This document shows positions 40,401 to 49,900 of a DNA stretch of 61,972 nucleotides, one piece after another. The notes below the pieces were generated by a model, which saw only the letters and a program-made list of their open reading frames with translations, searched no databases and had not been told where the DNA came from. The stretch spans positions 1-61,972 of the forward strand of contig NZ_AWGD01000006.1 of NCBI RefSeq assembly GCF_000495795.1. The letters are read 5' to 3'. Numbering within the stretch: the first letter of the stretch is position 1; each line of letters starts with the position of its first letter. The translations under genes and the position numbers were made by a program. Source of the stretch: Asticcacaulis sp. AC460. Its GTDB lineage: Bacteria > Pseudomonadota > Alphaproteobacteria > Caulobacterales > Caulobacteraceae.

Positions 40401-40504
40401 CTTGGCGATGGGCGAAGGCGATATATTCGATATTGGGATGGATTATCACCTCGCTCACAATCTTGACAATCTCGGGTATACTCCGTCGCCAAGTCGAGAA
40501 TTGA
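37430..40504 (+). CDS. Large beta-helix membrane protein of unknown function, AT-rich and probably acquired
   Basis: Encodes 1,024 residues. Residues about 35-420 carry a loose repeat of the type IxGxLxL (ITGSLDLVGV, IDGDLQLDGC, VSGNIGLDHS, IGGNLSLVST, IGGNLKITQT, VNGNLIIANS), which should build a right-handed beta-helix. A mixed region (420-700) follows. Four membrane helices are predicted at about 710-732, 753-775, 863-885 and 997-1018. Between the last two are the motif IDVFIPAIDLRQESQC and another cysteine (LDCGTS). I recall similar endings in proteins labelled 'membrane-associated oxidoreductase', but no catalytic motif is visible. GGGGAG just before 37430 decides the start; a GTG 34 codons upstream lacks support. 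A hand count gives about 33% G+C for 38461-38820, far below the neighbours. Confidence 0.8.
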   Translation: MMFDRDGGKTAAISLSYHETELVLAIEKAAPYTPGKDVALSAAALRAIFLGLPVLLDKASTARSVGLTSSGVTIVDATITGSLDLVGVRASDGGPAVPLVLKECRFDGVIDVSRAHFRYLSLEQSAFPALLARDVFVDGPLQLSHVRGDQNSREGTQVSLDGGRINGALYAEDSYFSGHDTDAFYARNLRVSGHASFSNSSFEVYGSGDEKQRPAHRALVIPDAKIDGDLQLDGCHFLHCGEWTSHPVSLILADNAVVSGNIGLDHSILDADFGATGDPSADIPLRICFNNAKIGGFFSIDNTTLRCSIRASGIEIGGNLSLVSTTIYGYVFAPNSQIGGNLKITQTCINISANFYLSNITGDLRIGQIYTSITSILYGNFQSINVNGNLIIANSVFKQFDFGGAVVFGTFEVEKNRPLRRSSILSPTSGNYELSLDLKSIYFFNENIFVNPLKKYAYSGQYYYDFGKEVYGIFNDISKSVAEKLNADTIGISRNEFGYKICSLTFNHDSNDYDDSLIDNPEFLPVFSKTCVENISHFEAVRFARYCLQNTEQIDKSTFQAASDFLQPGRSLKYTRKRFSETFGEAYGKVFIDFYIWMIRTHLKFDQWNHLPDWTSLEASANRDEWNWLINGTQVRELADESGEGYGNGRLFLDEFKYDFIRDPSFDGSIHATSPTDGTFKVPSRVLLRQLAAHKLRNALASAQQKLRATRLDVLVDGLLLGGFAFLLFFEPVRRLLPWEFRKSHDLLHGAFPHLPIALGILVPLVLLAIFLNTSLKRSIHAMRKNWLDKQYVIKSQPTKDEIRPFPYEQLAKYLRARGYDTESRKILISKLKLEHRLKTFVLLRPVLLLYRWGFDYGLSPQRAIWTFLVFLFIGWLGFLIADRGYIAEIERPKSANLVPVYNVLKGTKRKPVMVIATSTVNTAIVSTRNETSEKFAAGMVASRENAKLPQQLDCGTSIQPSLYAIDVFIPAIDLRQESQCEISSEPKAAAWRWAKAIYSILGWIITSLTILTISGILRRQVEN

Positions 40505-40574
40505 CAGATATCCAAGGCCACCGAAACACGGGAGGACGCAAAATCAGCGAGTGATTGGCCTGTTTCGGAGTTAG

Positions 40575-40606
40575 AAAAGCGTGTCCCCATAGGCGCGCTT
40601 TTTTCG
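40575..40606 (+). terminator. Intrinsic terminator after the beta-helix membrane protein gene
   Basis: AAAAGCGTG (40575-40583) pairs with CGCGCTTTT (40594-40602) through one G-T pair and runs into TTTTTT. It resembles the surA terminator at 37255-37282, sharing AAAAGCG and GGCGCGCTTTT. Confidence 0.7.
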
Positions 40607-40642
40607 TTGGCCCCTCCGAAGGCCTCATTCGACGACGCTCCT

Positions 40643-41530
40643 TCAATCTAGGAAAAAGCGCTCCAGTTCGGGACCGAGGACCTCCGGCGCGACGTTGTGC
40701 GCCTGACCTTCCAGGGTATGGCGTTTAGCATGGGGCAGTACTTCGGCCAGCGCCTGCGCTGACGTTCGTATCCATGTCGGGCTCGCGCCGCCGTCCATTA
40801 TCAGGGCTGGAACGGTAACGGAGGCCCATTTATTCGCCGGCAGCGGCGCGCCCGACATACCGTCACCCAAGACAGCGATGTCGTAAGGCAGGGTATGGGC
40901 CAAGCCCACCAGCGCCGGCCAAGCCGGTATGCCGCGCATCTTGGTAACGGCCTCGGCAGGCGTGCCTACCACGTCGGTCAGGAAGAAGGCTACGGCGTCA
41001 TCACGACGGCCGGCGGCAATCAGGTCGTTGATGCGGGTGACGTAGTTTTTGGGTGGGAGCGGGCGACTGGCGTCGACGATAAACGGGGGCTCATACAGGG
41101 AGAGCTTTTGCACCTTGCCAGGGCGTTTCGCCGTGGCCTCCAGGGCCAGGACGGCACCGGACGACTGACCATGGACGAAGGCCGTTCCACCGGCTGCGTC
41201 GATGAGGGCTTCGATGTCCTCGATCTCGCGTTCGACGGCATAGCGGGCTGTGTCACCGCTGCCGCCCCTGCCCCGGCGGTCATAGCTTAAGACGGTGAAG
41301 TGTGGTGACAGCACCTTGGCCAGGGGTGCGCTCCCCGACCGGTCGCTTAAGGCACCACCGACCAGGATGAGGGCTGTTCCTTCGCCCGCCCGGTCAAAGG
41401 CGATCCGGGTGCCGTCTTTCGAGGTTACGGTATTGGATGTCATGACGACCGCCTGGGATGATGTGGAAAGAACTGCCGTCGCCACAGTCATGGCGATGAG
41501 CTGGCGTTTGTTCAACGTGGCTGCCGGCAT
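40643..41530 (-). CDS. Alpha/beta-fold hydrolase, exported
   Basis: Encodes 295 residues. An N-terminal hydrophobic segment (LIAMTVATAVLSTSSQA) looks like a signal peptide. The fold shows LILVGGALSDRSG as the oxyanion-hole strand, YDRRGRGGSGDT, and the nucleophile elbow GQSSG (Ser123). The acid is probably in IMDGGASPTW and the histidine in EGQAHNV. Such proteins include esterases and haloperoxidase-like enzymes; the substrate cannot be read from the sequence. It converges on the AT-rich gene and is divergent from pdxA. Its base composition is normal for the window. Confidence 0.85.
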   Translation of the reverse strand: MPAATLNKRQLIAMTVATAVLSTSSQAVVMTSNTVTSKDGTRIAFDRAGEGTALILVGGALSDRSGSAPLAKVLSPHFTVLSYDRRGRGGSGDTARYAVEREIEDIEALIDAAGGTAFVHGQSSGAVLALEATAKRPGKVQKLSLYEPPFIVDASRPLPPKNYVTRINDLIAAGRRDDAVAFFLTDVVGTPAEAVTKMRGIPAWPALVGLAHTLPYDIAVLGDGMSGAPLPANKWASVTVPALIMDGGASPTWIRTSAQALAEVLPHAKRHTLEGQAHNVAPEVLGPELERFFLD

Positions 41531-41729
41531 TTGGATACTCCTGCGCGCCTCACAAGCCCTCAGGCAATTGCAATTAGATGTTGAGGGCTAACGTTTCGAG
41601 GCGATGAGACGGTACGTTTCGTAAGAAGGGGGTAAGCGCGGGTTCGAAGTCCGCGCAAACGCGGGGAGAGGTGATTTTAAGGCTACTTTTCTTGCTGCAT
41701 TGCGCCGCGGAAGCGCGTATCTGACAGCC

Positions 41730-42731
41730 ATGACACCTGCTTCGTCTCCCCTTGTGCTTTCGCTCGGCGATCCGTGCGGCATCGGCCCGGAACTGACCGT
41801 CAAGGCGTGGCGGGCCTTGAAGGATGACACCGGGCTGGCCTTTTGCGTCATCGGCGATGCCCGCACCCTGCGCGATCTCGAAGCGCCTGTCGTCGTGGTG
41901 GACGATGTCGACCAGACCGCCGATGTGTTCGAAGAGGCGATACCGGTTCTGGATCGACCTCTGGATGTGCACGCCGTGGCCGGACACCCCGACGCCGTCC
42001 ATGCCCGTCACATCATCGGATGGATCCGGACCGGGGTCGAGCTGTGCCGGTCGGGCCAGGCGCGTGGCCTGGTCACCGCCCCCATCGCCAAGTCGGTTTT
42101 ATACGGAGCCGGCTTCAAGTTTCCGGGCCACACTGAGTACCTGGCCGAGCTGTGCCGCGAGGGCGACGGCCCGGCGCCGACGCCGGTGATGATGCTGACG
42201 GCCAGGGACCTGCGGGTCGTTCTGGCCACCATCCATCTGCCGTTAAAGGATGTGCCGCCGGCCTTGTCGGTGGCAGGTGTCGCCGAGATCGCGCGCATCA
42301 CCCAGGCGGCGCTGAAGCGGGATTTTGCCGTCGCGGAGCCGCGTATCGCCATGGCCGGGCTCAATCCCCACGCCGGCGAGGACGGCACGATCGGCCGTGA
42401 AGAGATCGAGATGCTGATCCCGGCGGCGGAGCTGTTGCGGGCCGAGGGGATCGACATCCGCGGCCCCCTGCCCGCCGACAGCATGTTTCACGATGACGCC
42501 CGCGCCGGCTATGACGCGGCGTTGTGCATGTATCACGACCAGGGTCTGGTGCCGCTGAAGACGCTCGACTTCTGGAGCGGGGTCAATATCACCCTGGGCC
42601 TGCCGATCGTGCGGACCTCGCCCGACCACGGCACCGGGTTTGCCATCGCCGGCAGCGGGGTGGCGCGCGCCGACAGCCTGATCGCCGCCATCCGCACCGC
42701 CGATACCATTAGCCGGAACCGTGCCTTATGA
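41730..42731 (+). CDS. pdxA: 4-hydroxythreonine-4-phosphate dehydrogenase
   Basis: Encodes 333 residues. PdxA oxidises 4-phosphohydroxy-L-threonine in the DXP-dependent vitamin B6 pathway and is metal dependent. The N-terminus LVLSLGDPCGIGPEL, the KFPGHTEYLAELC segment carrying a metal-binding histidine, LNPHAGEDGTIG and the C-terminal ITLGLPIVRTSPDHGTGFAI are all in place. The ATG at 41730 fits the family; a TTG ten codons earlier would only add a tail. Its stop overlaps the rsmA start (ATGA), the usual pdxA-rsmA coupling. Confidence 0.96.
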   Translation: MTPASSPLVLSLGDPCGIGPELTVKAWRALKDDTGLAFCVIGDARTLRDLEAPVVVVDDVDQTADVFEEAIPVLDRPLDVHAVAGHPDAVHARHIIGWIRTGVELCRSGQARGLVTAPIAKSVLYGAGFKFPGHTEYLAELCREGDGPAPTPVMMLTARDLRVVLATIHLPLKDVPPALSVAGVAEIARITQAALKRDFAVAEPRIAMAGLNPHAGEDGTIGREEIEMLIPAAELLRAEGIDIRGPLPADSMFHDDARAGYDAALCMYHDQGLVPLKTLDFWSGVNITLGLPIVRTSPDHGTGFAIAGSGVARADSLIAAIRTADTISRNRAL

Positions 42732-43555
42732 GTGACTTGCCGACCTTACGCGAAAGCCTGGAACAGCACGGGCTGATGGCCAAGAAGGCCTTCGGTCAGC
42801 ACTTCCTGCTGGATCTCAACATCACGCGCAAGATCGTGCGGTTGGGCGGGCCGTTCGATGGTGATCCCGTCATCGAGGTCGGACCGGGCCCCGGCGGGCT
42901 GACGCGGGCCCTGCTCGAGTCCGAAGCGTCGCACGTCATTGCCGTCGAAAAAGATTCCCGCTTTCTGGAACTGTTGAGTGAGTTGAACAGCGCCTATGGC
43001 GACCGGTTCGAGGTCATCGATGGCGATGCGCTGAAGGTCGACGAAGCGCAGTTGCTGGCGGATCGCAAGCTACCCGTCGGCGCGCACATCGTCTCCAACC
43101 TGCCCTACAATGTCGGCACGCCGCTGCTGATTAAGTGGCTGACAGGGCCGTGGCAACCGAAGTCGCTGACCCTCATGTTCCAGTTGGAAGTCGCCTTGCG
43201 CGTCGTGGCGCCCGTGGGCGACGACGATTACGGCCGGTTGAGCGTCATTTCCCAGGTGCTGTGTGACGGCGTCAAGGTGATGGACCTGCCGGCGCGCGCC
43301 TTTACGCCGCCGCCCAAGGTCGACAGCGCCGTGGTGCGGCTGGTGCCCAGGGCCGAGCGCCCGGCGGCCGCGGTAATTAAAAATCTCGAAAAAGTGACCG
43401 CTGCCGCGTTCGGCCAGAGGCGAAAAATGTTGCGATCGTCTCTCAAATCTTTGGGCGGCGAGGCCTTGCTGGATAAGGCTGAAATCGATGCCACCCTGCG
43501 CGCCGAACAGGTGCACCCGGACGGTTTCCTGCGTCTGGCTACCGCACTGACATAA
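42728..43555 (+). CDS. rsmA: 16S rRNA dimethyladenosine transferase
   Basis: Encodes 275 residues (also called KsgA). It dimethylates two adjacent adenines near the 3' end of 16S rRNA late in 30S assembly. Motifs: KKAFGQHFLLDLNITRKIV, the SAM-binding VIEVGPGPGGLTRALL and the catalytic IVSNLPYNVGTPLL. The C-terminal helical domain ends with TLRAEQVHPDGFLRLA. It is coupled to pdxA and followed by a short 5-bp hairpin (43563-43578) and 130 bases before the first RTX protease. Confidence 0.97.
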   Translation: MSDLPTLRESLEQHGLMAKKAFGQHFLLDLNITRKIVRLGGPFDGDPVIEVGPGPGGLTRALLESEASHVIAVEKDSRFLELLSELNSAYGDRFEVIDGDALKVDEAQLLADRKLPVGAHIVSNLPYNVGTPLLIKWLTGPWQPKSLTLMFQLEVALRVVAPVGDDDYGRLSVISQVLCDGVKVMDLPARAFTPPPKVDSAVVRLVPRAERPAAAVIKNLEKVTAAAFGQRRKMLRSSLKSLGGEALLDKAEIDATLRAEQVHPDGFLRLATALT

Positions 43556-43685
43556 CACCGGACCCCGTTTTTGGGGTAGACATTTACTTCCAGCCGGTAG
43601 AAATTACGTCAAAATAACAACATTATACAGGGTAGGCGTAGCGTTTTAGCGAGATAATTCAAGACTTTCGTCGCGGGAGGCTGAG

Positions 43686-46600
43686 ATGCTGAGCAAGAGC
43701 GGTAAAATTTGGCTGGACGAACGGTCCAGCGTTGCGCTGACCGCCACCACCTACACACTGCCCCCTGCCCCCGCCGACGATCCCAGTCCGGTCATGCAGC
43801 GCCCCTATGGGCCGGCGCCCCTGCCCGTCCAGATGTGGAGCACAGGTCACGAAGCCCAGGCGGAGTCGGTAGCGACCACCGCGATCTTCGGAACGATCAG
43901 CAGCGCGACGCCGACGGCCGGCACCGGGCCGCGGCTGGGCGACGATCCGCTGCTGTACCGGCAATGGTATATCGACCGCACCGGGCTCGACAATATCGGC
44001 ATCGACATGAATGTCCGGCCCGTCTGGGACGGCGGTGGTGGCCCAGGCTATACCGGCGCCGGGGTGACGGTCGGGGTCTTCGACAGCCTGATCGAGCGCA
44101 ACCATCCCGACCTGGAAGCCAATTACAACGCAGGCCTCGACGTCGACGACCTCTTCTATGAGCACACCGACAGCGCCCACGGCACGGCAGTGGCCGGGAT
44201 CATCGCTGCCGTCAAGAACGGCATCGGCATGACGGGGATCGCCTACGGCGCCAAGGTGACTTCCCTGCCGGTGATCTATACCACGTCGGTGTCGATGCAC
44301 GATTTCGAGATCGCCATGGCGCACGCCAAGGATTTCGACGTCACCAATTTCAGCCTGGGCGGGTTGAGCCCGTTCGACACCGGCGACACGCGGCTGTGGT
44401 TCCAACTGCACGGGCATTACTACAAGGACGCCGCCGAGCTGGGCCGCGACGGGCTGGGCACCCTGCTGATCCAGGGCGCCGGCAACAACCGCGGCATCAA
44501 TCCGCTGGACGCCAATCTCAGCAACTTCCAGAACCAGCGCTACAGCATCACGGTATCGGCCACGGACTCCAATGGCCTGGTGGCCGACTATTCGTCCGAA
44601 GGCGCCAATGTCCTGGTCACCGCTGCCTCCAGCGGCGCCTATTACGGCCCGCATATCGCCACCACCGACCAGATGGGGGACGCCGGCTACAACAAGGGTG
44701 ACAGCCCCGACTGGGATCCGGTGTCGGGCGACTATACCACGCGCTTCGGCGGCACCTCGGCGGCCACGCCGGTGATCAGCGGAATCGTCGCGCTGGTCCT
44801 GGAAGCCAATCCGGAGCTGGGCTGGCGCGATGTCCGCGACATTCTGGCGTTTTCCGCCCGCCATGCCGGGGTGGCGTTCGGCGGGACGCCGGCCTGGCAT
44901 GAGGGCTATACGTGGAAGGTCAACCATTCCAGCAACGTCAACGGCACAGGCCTGCACTACAACCAGAATTACGGCTTTGGCCTGGTCGATGCCCTGGCAG
45001 CGGTGCGGCTGGCCGAGAGCTGGACGCGGCAGCGGACCTCGGCCAACGAAGTCAGCCGGTCCGACAGCGTCACCCAGGACCTGGTCATTCCCGAAGCGCA
45101 GTACAATACGACGCCTCTGGTGGTCGAGTTCGAGATCGCGGCCGGGGTCACGGCCCAGATCGTGACGCTGTACATGAACATGATCCACAAGATGTCGAAC
45201 GAACTTCAGGTCAAGCTCATCTCGCCGTCGGGGACGGAAAGCCTGATCTTCGATCACAAGGGCTTCGGCCCAAGCATTTACGGCACCGGCGGGACGGCCT
45301 GGGCACCATGGACCTTTACCAGCAACAACTTCGTCGGTGAAGATCCCGCGGGAACATGGCGGCTGGAAATCCTCGACGATCGCGGCTTCTGGCCGGTCAA
45401 TGGCGTGTTCAAGACCGCCACCCTGACGGTCTATGGCGATCCGACGACGGATGACAGCGACTATATCTACACCAACGAGTTTGGCGCACTCGCCGGTATG
45501 GACTATGGCTACACGATCACCGACACGGCCGGGATCGACACGCTGAACGCGGCGGCGGTGACCGCGGCTTCGGTGCTGGACCTGCGCGGGGTGGCGCCGG
45601 CTGTGATCAACGGCAAGGCGGTGACGATCGCGGCCGGTACGGTGATCGAGAACGCCTGGGGCGGCGACGGTAGCGACGTTCTGCACGGCAATGGCGCGGC
45701 CAACCGGCTGAACGGTATGCGCGGCAACGACACGATCAACGGTGGTTTGGGCGACGATACGATCGATGGCGGAGCCGGCGACGACTATGTCCATGGCGGG
45801 GCCGGCAATGACGAGCTGTCCGGCGGCGACGGCCAGGACCGGCTGTCCTATGAGGGTGCCACGGCGGGGGTCACGGTCGACCTGTCGCTGAGCGGGGTCC
45901 AGGATACCGGCGCCGGGCTGGATAGGCTGTCCGGATTCGAGACCCTGCAGGGCTCGGCGTGGGCGGATCGGCTTATCGGTTCGGGCGGAGACGATGTGAT
46001 TTCGGCCGCCGGCGGCCATGATACGGTCGATGGCGGCGCCGGTAACGATACGCTCAGCGGCGGCGCGGGCGGCGACCGGCTATCCGGCGGCGCCGGGATC
46101 GATCGCCTGAGTTATGGCGACAGCGCGGCGGCGGTGCAGGTTCTGCTCGCGGCCAATCAGGCAAGTGGCGGCAATGCCCAGGGCGACGTCATCGACGGGT
46201 TCGAAGACGTCGCCGGTGGCGCCGGTAACGACACCCTGGTGGGTGATGGCGGTGGCAACCGGCTGATCGGTGGCAATGGTGGTGACGCGCTGATCGGTGA
46301 AGCCGGAAACGACACGCTGGAAGGCGGCGCGGGTCATGATGTGCTGTCGGGCGGGGATGGCGATGACCGGGTGTCGGGCGGTGACGGCAACGACATGCTG
46401 GGCGGCCGGACCGGCAACGACTATGTCGACGGCGGGCTGGGCAACGATACCGGCTTCGGCGGCGATGGCGATGACGGCCTGTATGGCCGCGACGGCAACG
46501 ACAATCTCTCGGGCGAACTGGGCAGGGATACGCTGGACGGCGGCGCCGGCAACGACACGCTGAACGGTGGCGACGGCGATGACCGGCTTTCCGGCGGCCT

Positions 46601-46976
46601 GGGCGCCGACCAGCTGCGCGGCGGCAATGGCAATGATGTCTTCATCCACCGTCAGGCTGATGTGGTCACCACAGGCGATGCCCACGCCGTCGCCGACATG
46701 CTGATGGATTTCTATCCGCGCGCCCATCATTTCCAGCAGTATGACCGCATCGATCTGCGCGCCATCGACGCCATAGACGGTGGCACGGACGACGCCTTCG
46801 CCCTGATCGGCGATGCCGCCTTCACGGCGGCGGGGCAGCTTCGGGTGTGGTTCGACGGGATCAACACCCGGGTCGAAGGCAATACCATCGAAGACGGCGA
46901 CGGCCATGTCGAGTTCGAGATTATCCTGGCCGGAAACCTGACGGCGCTCCTGGGCGCGACGGATTTTCTGCTGTAA
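43686..46976 (+). CDS. RTX-repeat subtilisin-like serine protease 1
   Basis: Encodes 1,096 residues with no N-terminal signal peptide. After an 84-residue lead comes [12 protein letters not shown], typical of the start of proprotein-convertase-like subtilases. The S8 catalytic triad is Asp133 (VFDSL), His165 (AHGTAVAG) and Ser358 (GGTSAATP). A P/Homo-B domain spans about 468-583. A linker with [20 protein letters not shown], as in serralysin C-termini, leads to RTX calcium-binding nonapeptides (GGxGxDxL) from about 658 to 985. The C-terminus ends in hydrophobic residues ([11 protein letters not shown]). These features point to type I secretion, although no exporter genes are in the window. 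GGGAGG precedes the start. The next gene is a close relative. Confidence 0.93.
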   Translation: MLSKSGKIWLDERSSVALTATTYTLPPAPADDPSPVMQRPYGPAPLPVQMWSTGHEAQAESVATTAIFGTISSATPTAGTGPRLGDDPLLYRQWYIDRTGLDNIGIDMNVRPVWDGGGGPGYTGAGVTVGVFDSLIERNHPDLEANYNAGLDVDDLFYEHTDSAHGTAVAGIIAAVKNGIGMTGIAYGAKVTSLPVIYTTSVSMHDFEIAMAHAKDFDVTNFSLGGLSPFDTGDTRLWFQLHGHYYKDAAELGRDGLGTLLIQGAGNNRGINPLDANLSNFQNQRYSITVSATDSNGLVADYSSEGANVLVTAASSGAYYGPHIATTDQMGDAGYNKGDSPDWDPVSGDYTTRFGGTSAATPVISGIVALVLEANPELGWRDVRDILAFSARHAGVAFGGTPAWHEGYTWKVNHSSNVNGTGLHYNQNYGFGLVDALAAVRLAESWTRQRTSANEVSRSDSVTQDLVIPEAQYNTTPLVVEFEIAAGVTAQIVTLYMNMIHKMSNELQVKLISPSGTESLIFDHKGFGPSIYGTGGTAWAPWTFTSNNFVGEDPAGTWRLEILDDRGFWPVNGVFKTATLTVYGDPTTDDSDYIYTNEFGALAGMDYGYTITDTAGIDTLNAAAVTAASVLDLRGVAPAVINGKAVTIAAGTVIENAWGGDGSDVLHGNGAANRLNGMRGNDTINGGLGDDTIDGGAGDDYVHGGAGNDELSGGDGQDRLSYEGATAGVTVDLSLSGVQDTGAGLDRLSGFETLQGSAWADRLIGSGGDDVISAAGGHDTVDGGAGNDTLSGGAGGDRLSGGAGIDRLSYGDSAAAVQVLLAANQASGGNAQGDVIDGFEDVAGGAGNDTLVGDGGGNRLIGGNGGDALIGEAGNDTLEGGAGHDVLSGGDGDDRVSGGDGNDMLGGRTGNDYVDGGLGNDTGFGGDGDDGLYGRDGNDNLSGELGRDTLDGGAGNDTLNGGDGDDRLSGGLGADQLRGGNGNDVFIHRQADVVTTGDAHAVADMLMDFYPRAHHFQQYDRIDLRAIDAIDGGTDDAFALIGDAAFTAAGQLRVWFDGINTRVEGNTIEDGDGHVEFEIILAGNLTALLGATDFLL

Positions 46977-46996
46977 TTTTTTAGAGGGAGGCGGTC

Positions 46997-49900
46997 ATGC
47001 TGAAACCGACAGAAGGACAGGCGGTGGGCGCCAAACCTAACGCGGCCCAACCGGGCGATGATCCGCTGCTGTACCGGCAATGGTATATTGACAAGTCCGG
47101 TCTGCCCAATGTCGCGGTCGACCTCAATGTCCGCCCGGTGTGGGACGGCGGCGGCGGCCAGGCCTATACCGGCGCCGGTGTCCATATCGGCATCTTCGAC
47201 AGCCTGGTCGAAAGCGATCACCCCGACCTGGCCGCCAATTACGACGCCTCGAAGCAGCTTGAGGGGTTGAACTACACCTATACCGTCAGCGGTCACGGCA
47301 CAGCTGTGGCCGGCATCATCGCCGCCGGCAAGAACGGCATCGGCGTCACCGGCATCGCCTATGGCGCCACCATCACCTCGGCGCCGGTCATCTTCTCCAA
47401 CTCGGTCATCCAGGAGGCTTTCGGCATCGCGCTGACGCATGCGCGCGACTTCGACGTCGTCAATATGAGCCTGGGCGGGACATCGCCGTTCGACACCTAC
47501 GAAACACGCAGCTGGTTTACGGCCTACAGTGCCCTCTACAAGGACGCCGCGGACAATGGCCGCGGCGGGCTGGGCACCGTTTTGGTCAATGGCGCTGGCA
47601 ATAACCGCGACTACTATTGGCTGGACGCCAATCTCAGCAACTTCCAGAACCAGCGCTACAACATCACCGTCGGCGCGGTCGGCCAGGACGGGTTCGCGGC
47701 GGAATATACCTCCGAAGGCGCCAATGTGCTGGTGGTAGCGCCGTCGAAGAGTTCCTACTATGGCCACTGGGTCACCACCACCGACAAGGTCGGCATCTAC
47801 GGCTATAACGACGGCTACAATACCAGTTGGGATCCGGTATCGCTGGACTACACCACGCGGTTCGGCGGGACCTCGGCCTCGACACCCATGATCAGCGCCA
47901 TTGTCGCCCTGATGCTGGAGGCCAATCCGGACCTGGGCTGGCGCGATGTTCGCGATATCCTGACCTTCACCGCCCGCCAGACCGGCAGCCAGGTCGGCGA
48001 GGTCGCGACCTATTTCGAGCGCTATGCCTGGAAGGTCAATGCCTCGGACACGGTCAACGGCACGGGGCTGCACTTCAACCAGAACTACGGTTTCGGCCTG
48101 GTCGATGCGTTGGCGGCCGTACGGCTGGCCGAAAGCTGGACGAAGAGCCGGACCTCTTCCGACGAGGTGTCGCGCGCGGCCACGATAACCCAGGAGGTGG
48201 CGATCCCGCAGGACGCTACGACGCTGGAATTCAGCTTTGAGATCGCCGCCGGAATGACCGCCCAGACGATCCGGCTGTATGTCGACCTGACCGCCCGGCT
48301 GTCGCGGGAAATCCAGATCAAGCTGATCTCTCCGTCGGGGACCGAGAGCCTGATCATCGACCGCCAGGGTTCGCCGTTGAGCATTTACGGCACCGGGGGC
48401 ACCGAATGGACGCCGTGGACCTTTACCAGCAACAATTTCGTCGGCGAGGATGCCACCGGCACGTGGCGGATGACCATCCTGGATACCGGCGGGCTTCAAA
48501 TGGAGTCGACCTTCCATTCGGCGACCCTGACCGTCTATGGCGACCAGACTTCGCCCGACAGCGACTACATCTATACCAACGAATTCGGCGTCCTGGCCGG
48601 GATGAACTACGGCTACACCATCAGCGATATGTCCGGCATCGACACGCTGAACGCGGCGGCGGTGACGGCGGCCTCGGTGCTGGACCTGCGCGGGGCCGCA
48701 CCCAGTTCGATCAACGGCAAGACGGTGACCATCGCGCCAGGGACGGTGATCGAAAACGCCTGGGGCGGTGACGGCGGTGACGCCATCTACGGCAATGGTG
48801 TCGCCAACAGCCTGAACGGCATGCGCGGCAACGACACCATCACCGGCGGATCGGGCAACGATACGATCACCGGCAATAGCGGCGACGACTATATCAATGG
48901 CGGCAACGGCAGCGATGAGATGCATGGCGGCGCCGGCATCGATAAGCTGTCCTATGGCGACGCCACCGGAGGAGTCGCGGTCGACCTGCGGCTGACTGTG
49001 ACCCAGAACACCCTGGGCTCGGGACTGGACAAGATTTCCGGCTTCGAGAACCTGGAAGGCTCGGACTTCGGCGACCGCCTGACAGGTACCAGCGGCAGCA
49101 ACATCATCTCGGGCCGCGGTGGCCATGACGATATCCACGGGCTGGCCGGCAATGACAAGCTGTATGGCGGCAATGGCAACGACACGGTCACCGGCGACCA
49201 GGGCGACGATCTGATCACCGGCGGCGCGGGGGGCGATGTTCTCTGGGCCGGTGATGGCAATGACACCCTGTCCTATGCCGACGCTACGGCCGGGGTGACG
49301 GTCGACCTGCAATACCCCGCCTGGGATATTGTCTACCAGAACCAGACGGCGTCCGGTGGCGACGCCGAGGGCGACCTGTTGCGTGGCTTCGAGCACGTGA
49401 CGGGCGGCTGGGGCCATGACAGCCTGACCGGCAATGAATATGTCAATCTGCTGATCGGCGCCGCGGGCAACGATACGATCGTGGCCATGGATGGCGACGA
49501 CACCGTCATGGGTGGCGCGGGCGGCGACCGGATGTCGGGCGGGTACGGCATCGACCTGCTCAGCTATGTCGGGGCGGTCGCGGGTGTCCGGATCAACCTC
49601 AATGTCGATCTCAGCACGTTCAAGCAGTCGGCTTCGGCCGGCGAGGCCCAGGGCGATGTCATCGACGGGTTCGAAAACGTCCTGGGCGGCAACGGCAACG
49701 ACACGGTGACCGGGGACTATCTCGACAACCGGCTGGGCGGCGCCGGCGGTGACGATGTCCTGATCGGCGACTACGGCCAGGATGTTCTCGACGGCTATGC
49801 CGGCAATGATGTGTTGTCCGGCGGCGAAGGCGACGACAAGCTGTATGGCCGCGATGGTGACGACAACCTGGCCGGCGGATGGGGCAATGACACGGTCGAC

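Noticed and set aside
41636..41656. GCGCGGGTTCGAAGTCCGCGC looks like a tRNA T-arm at the edge of the inserted block
   Set aside because: No acceptor stem, anticodon arm or CCA context surrounds it, so a tRNA fragment or attachment site cannot be supported.
45660..46650. Short direct repeats about 27 bases apart that look array-like
   Set aside because: They encode in-frame RTX nonapeptides, vary in sequence and have no spacer/repeat pattern of a CRISPR array.
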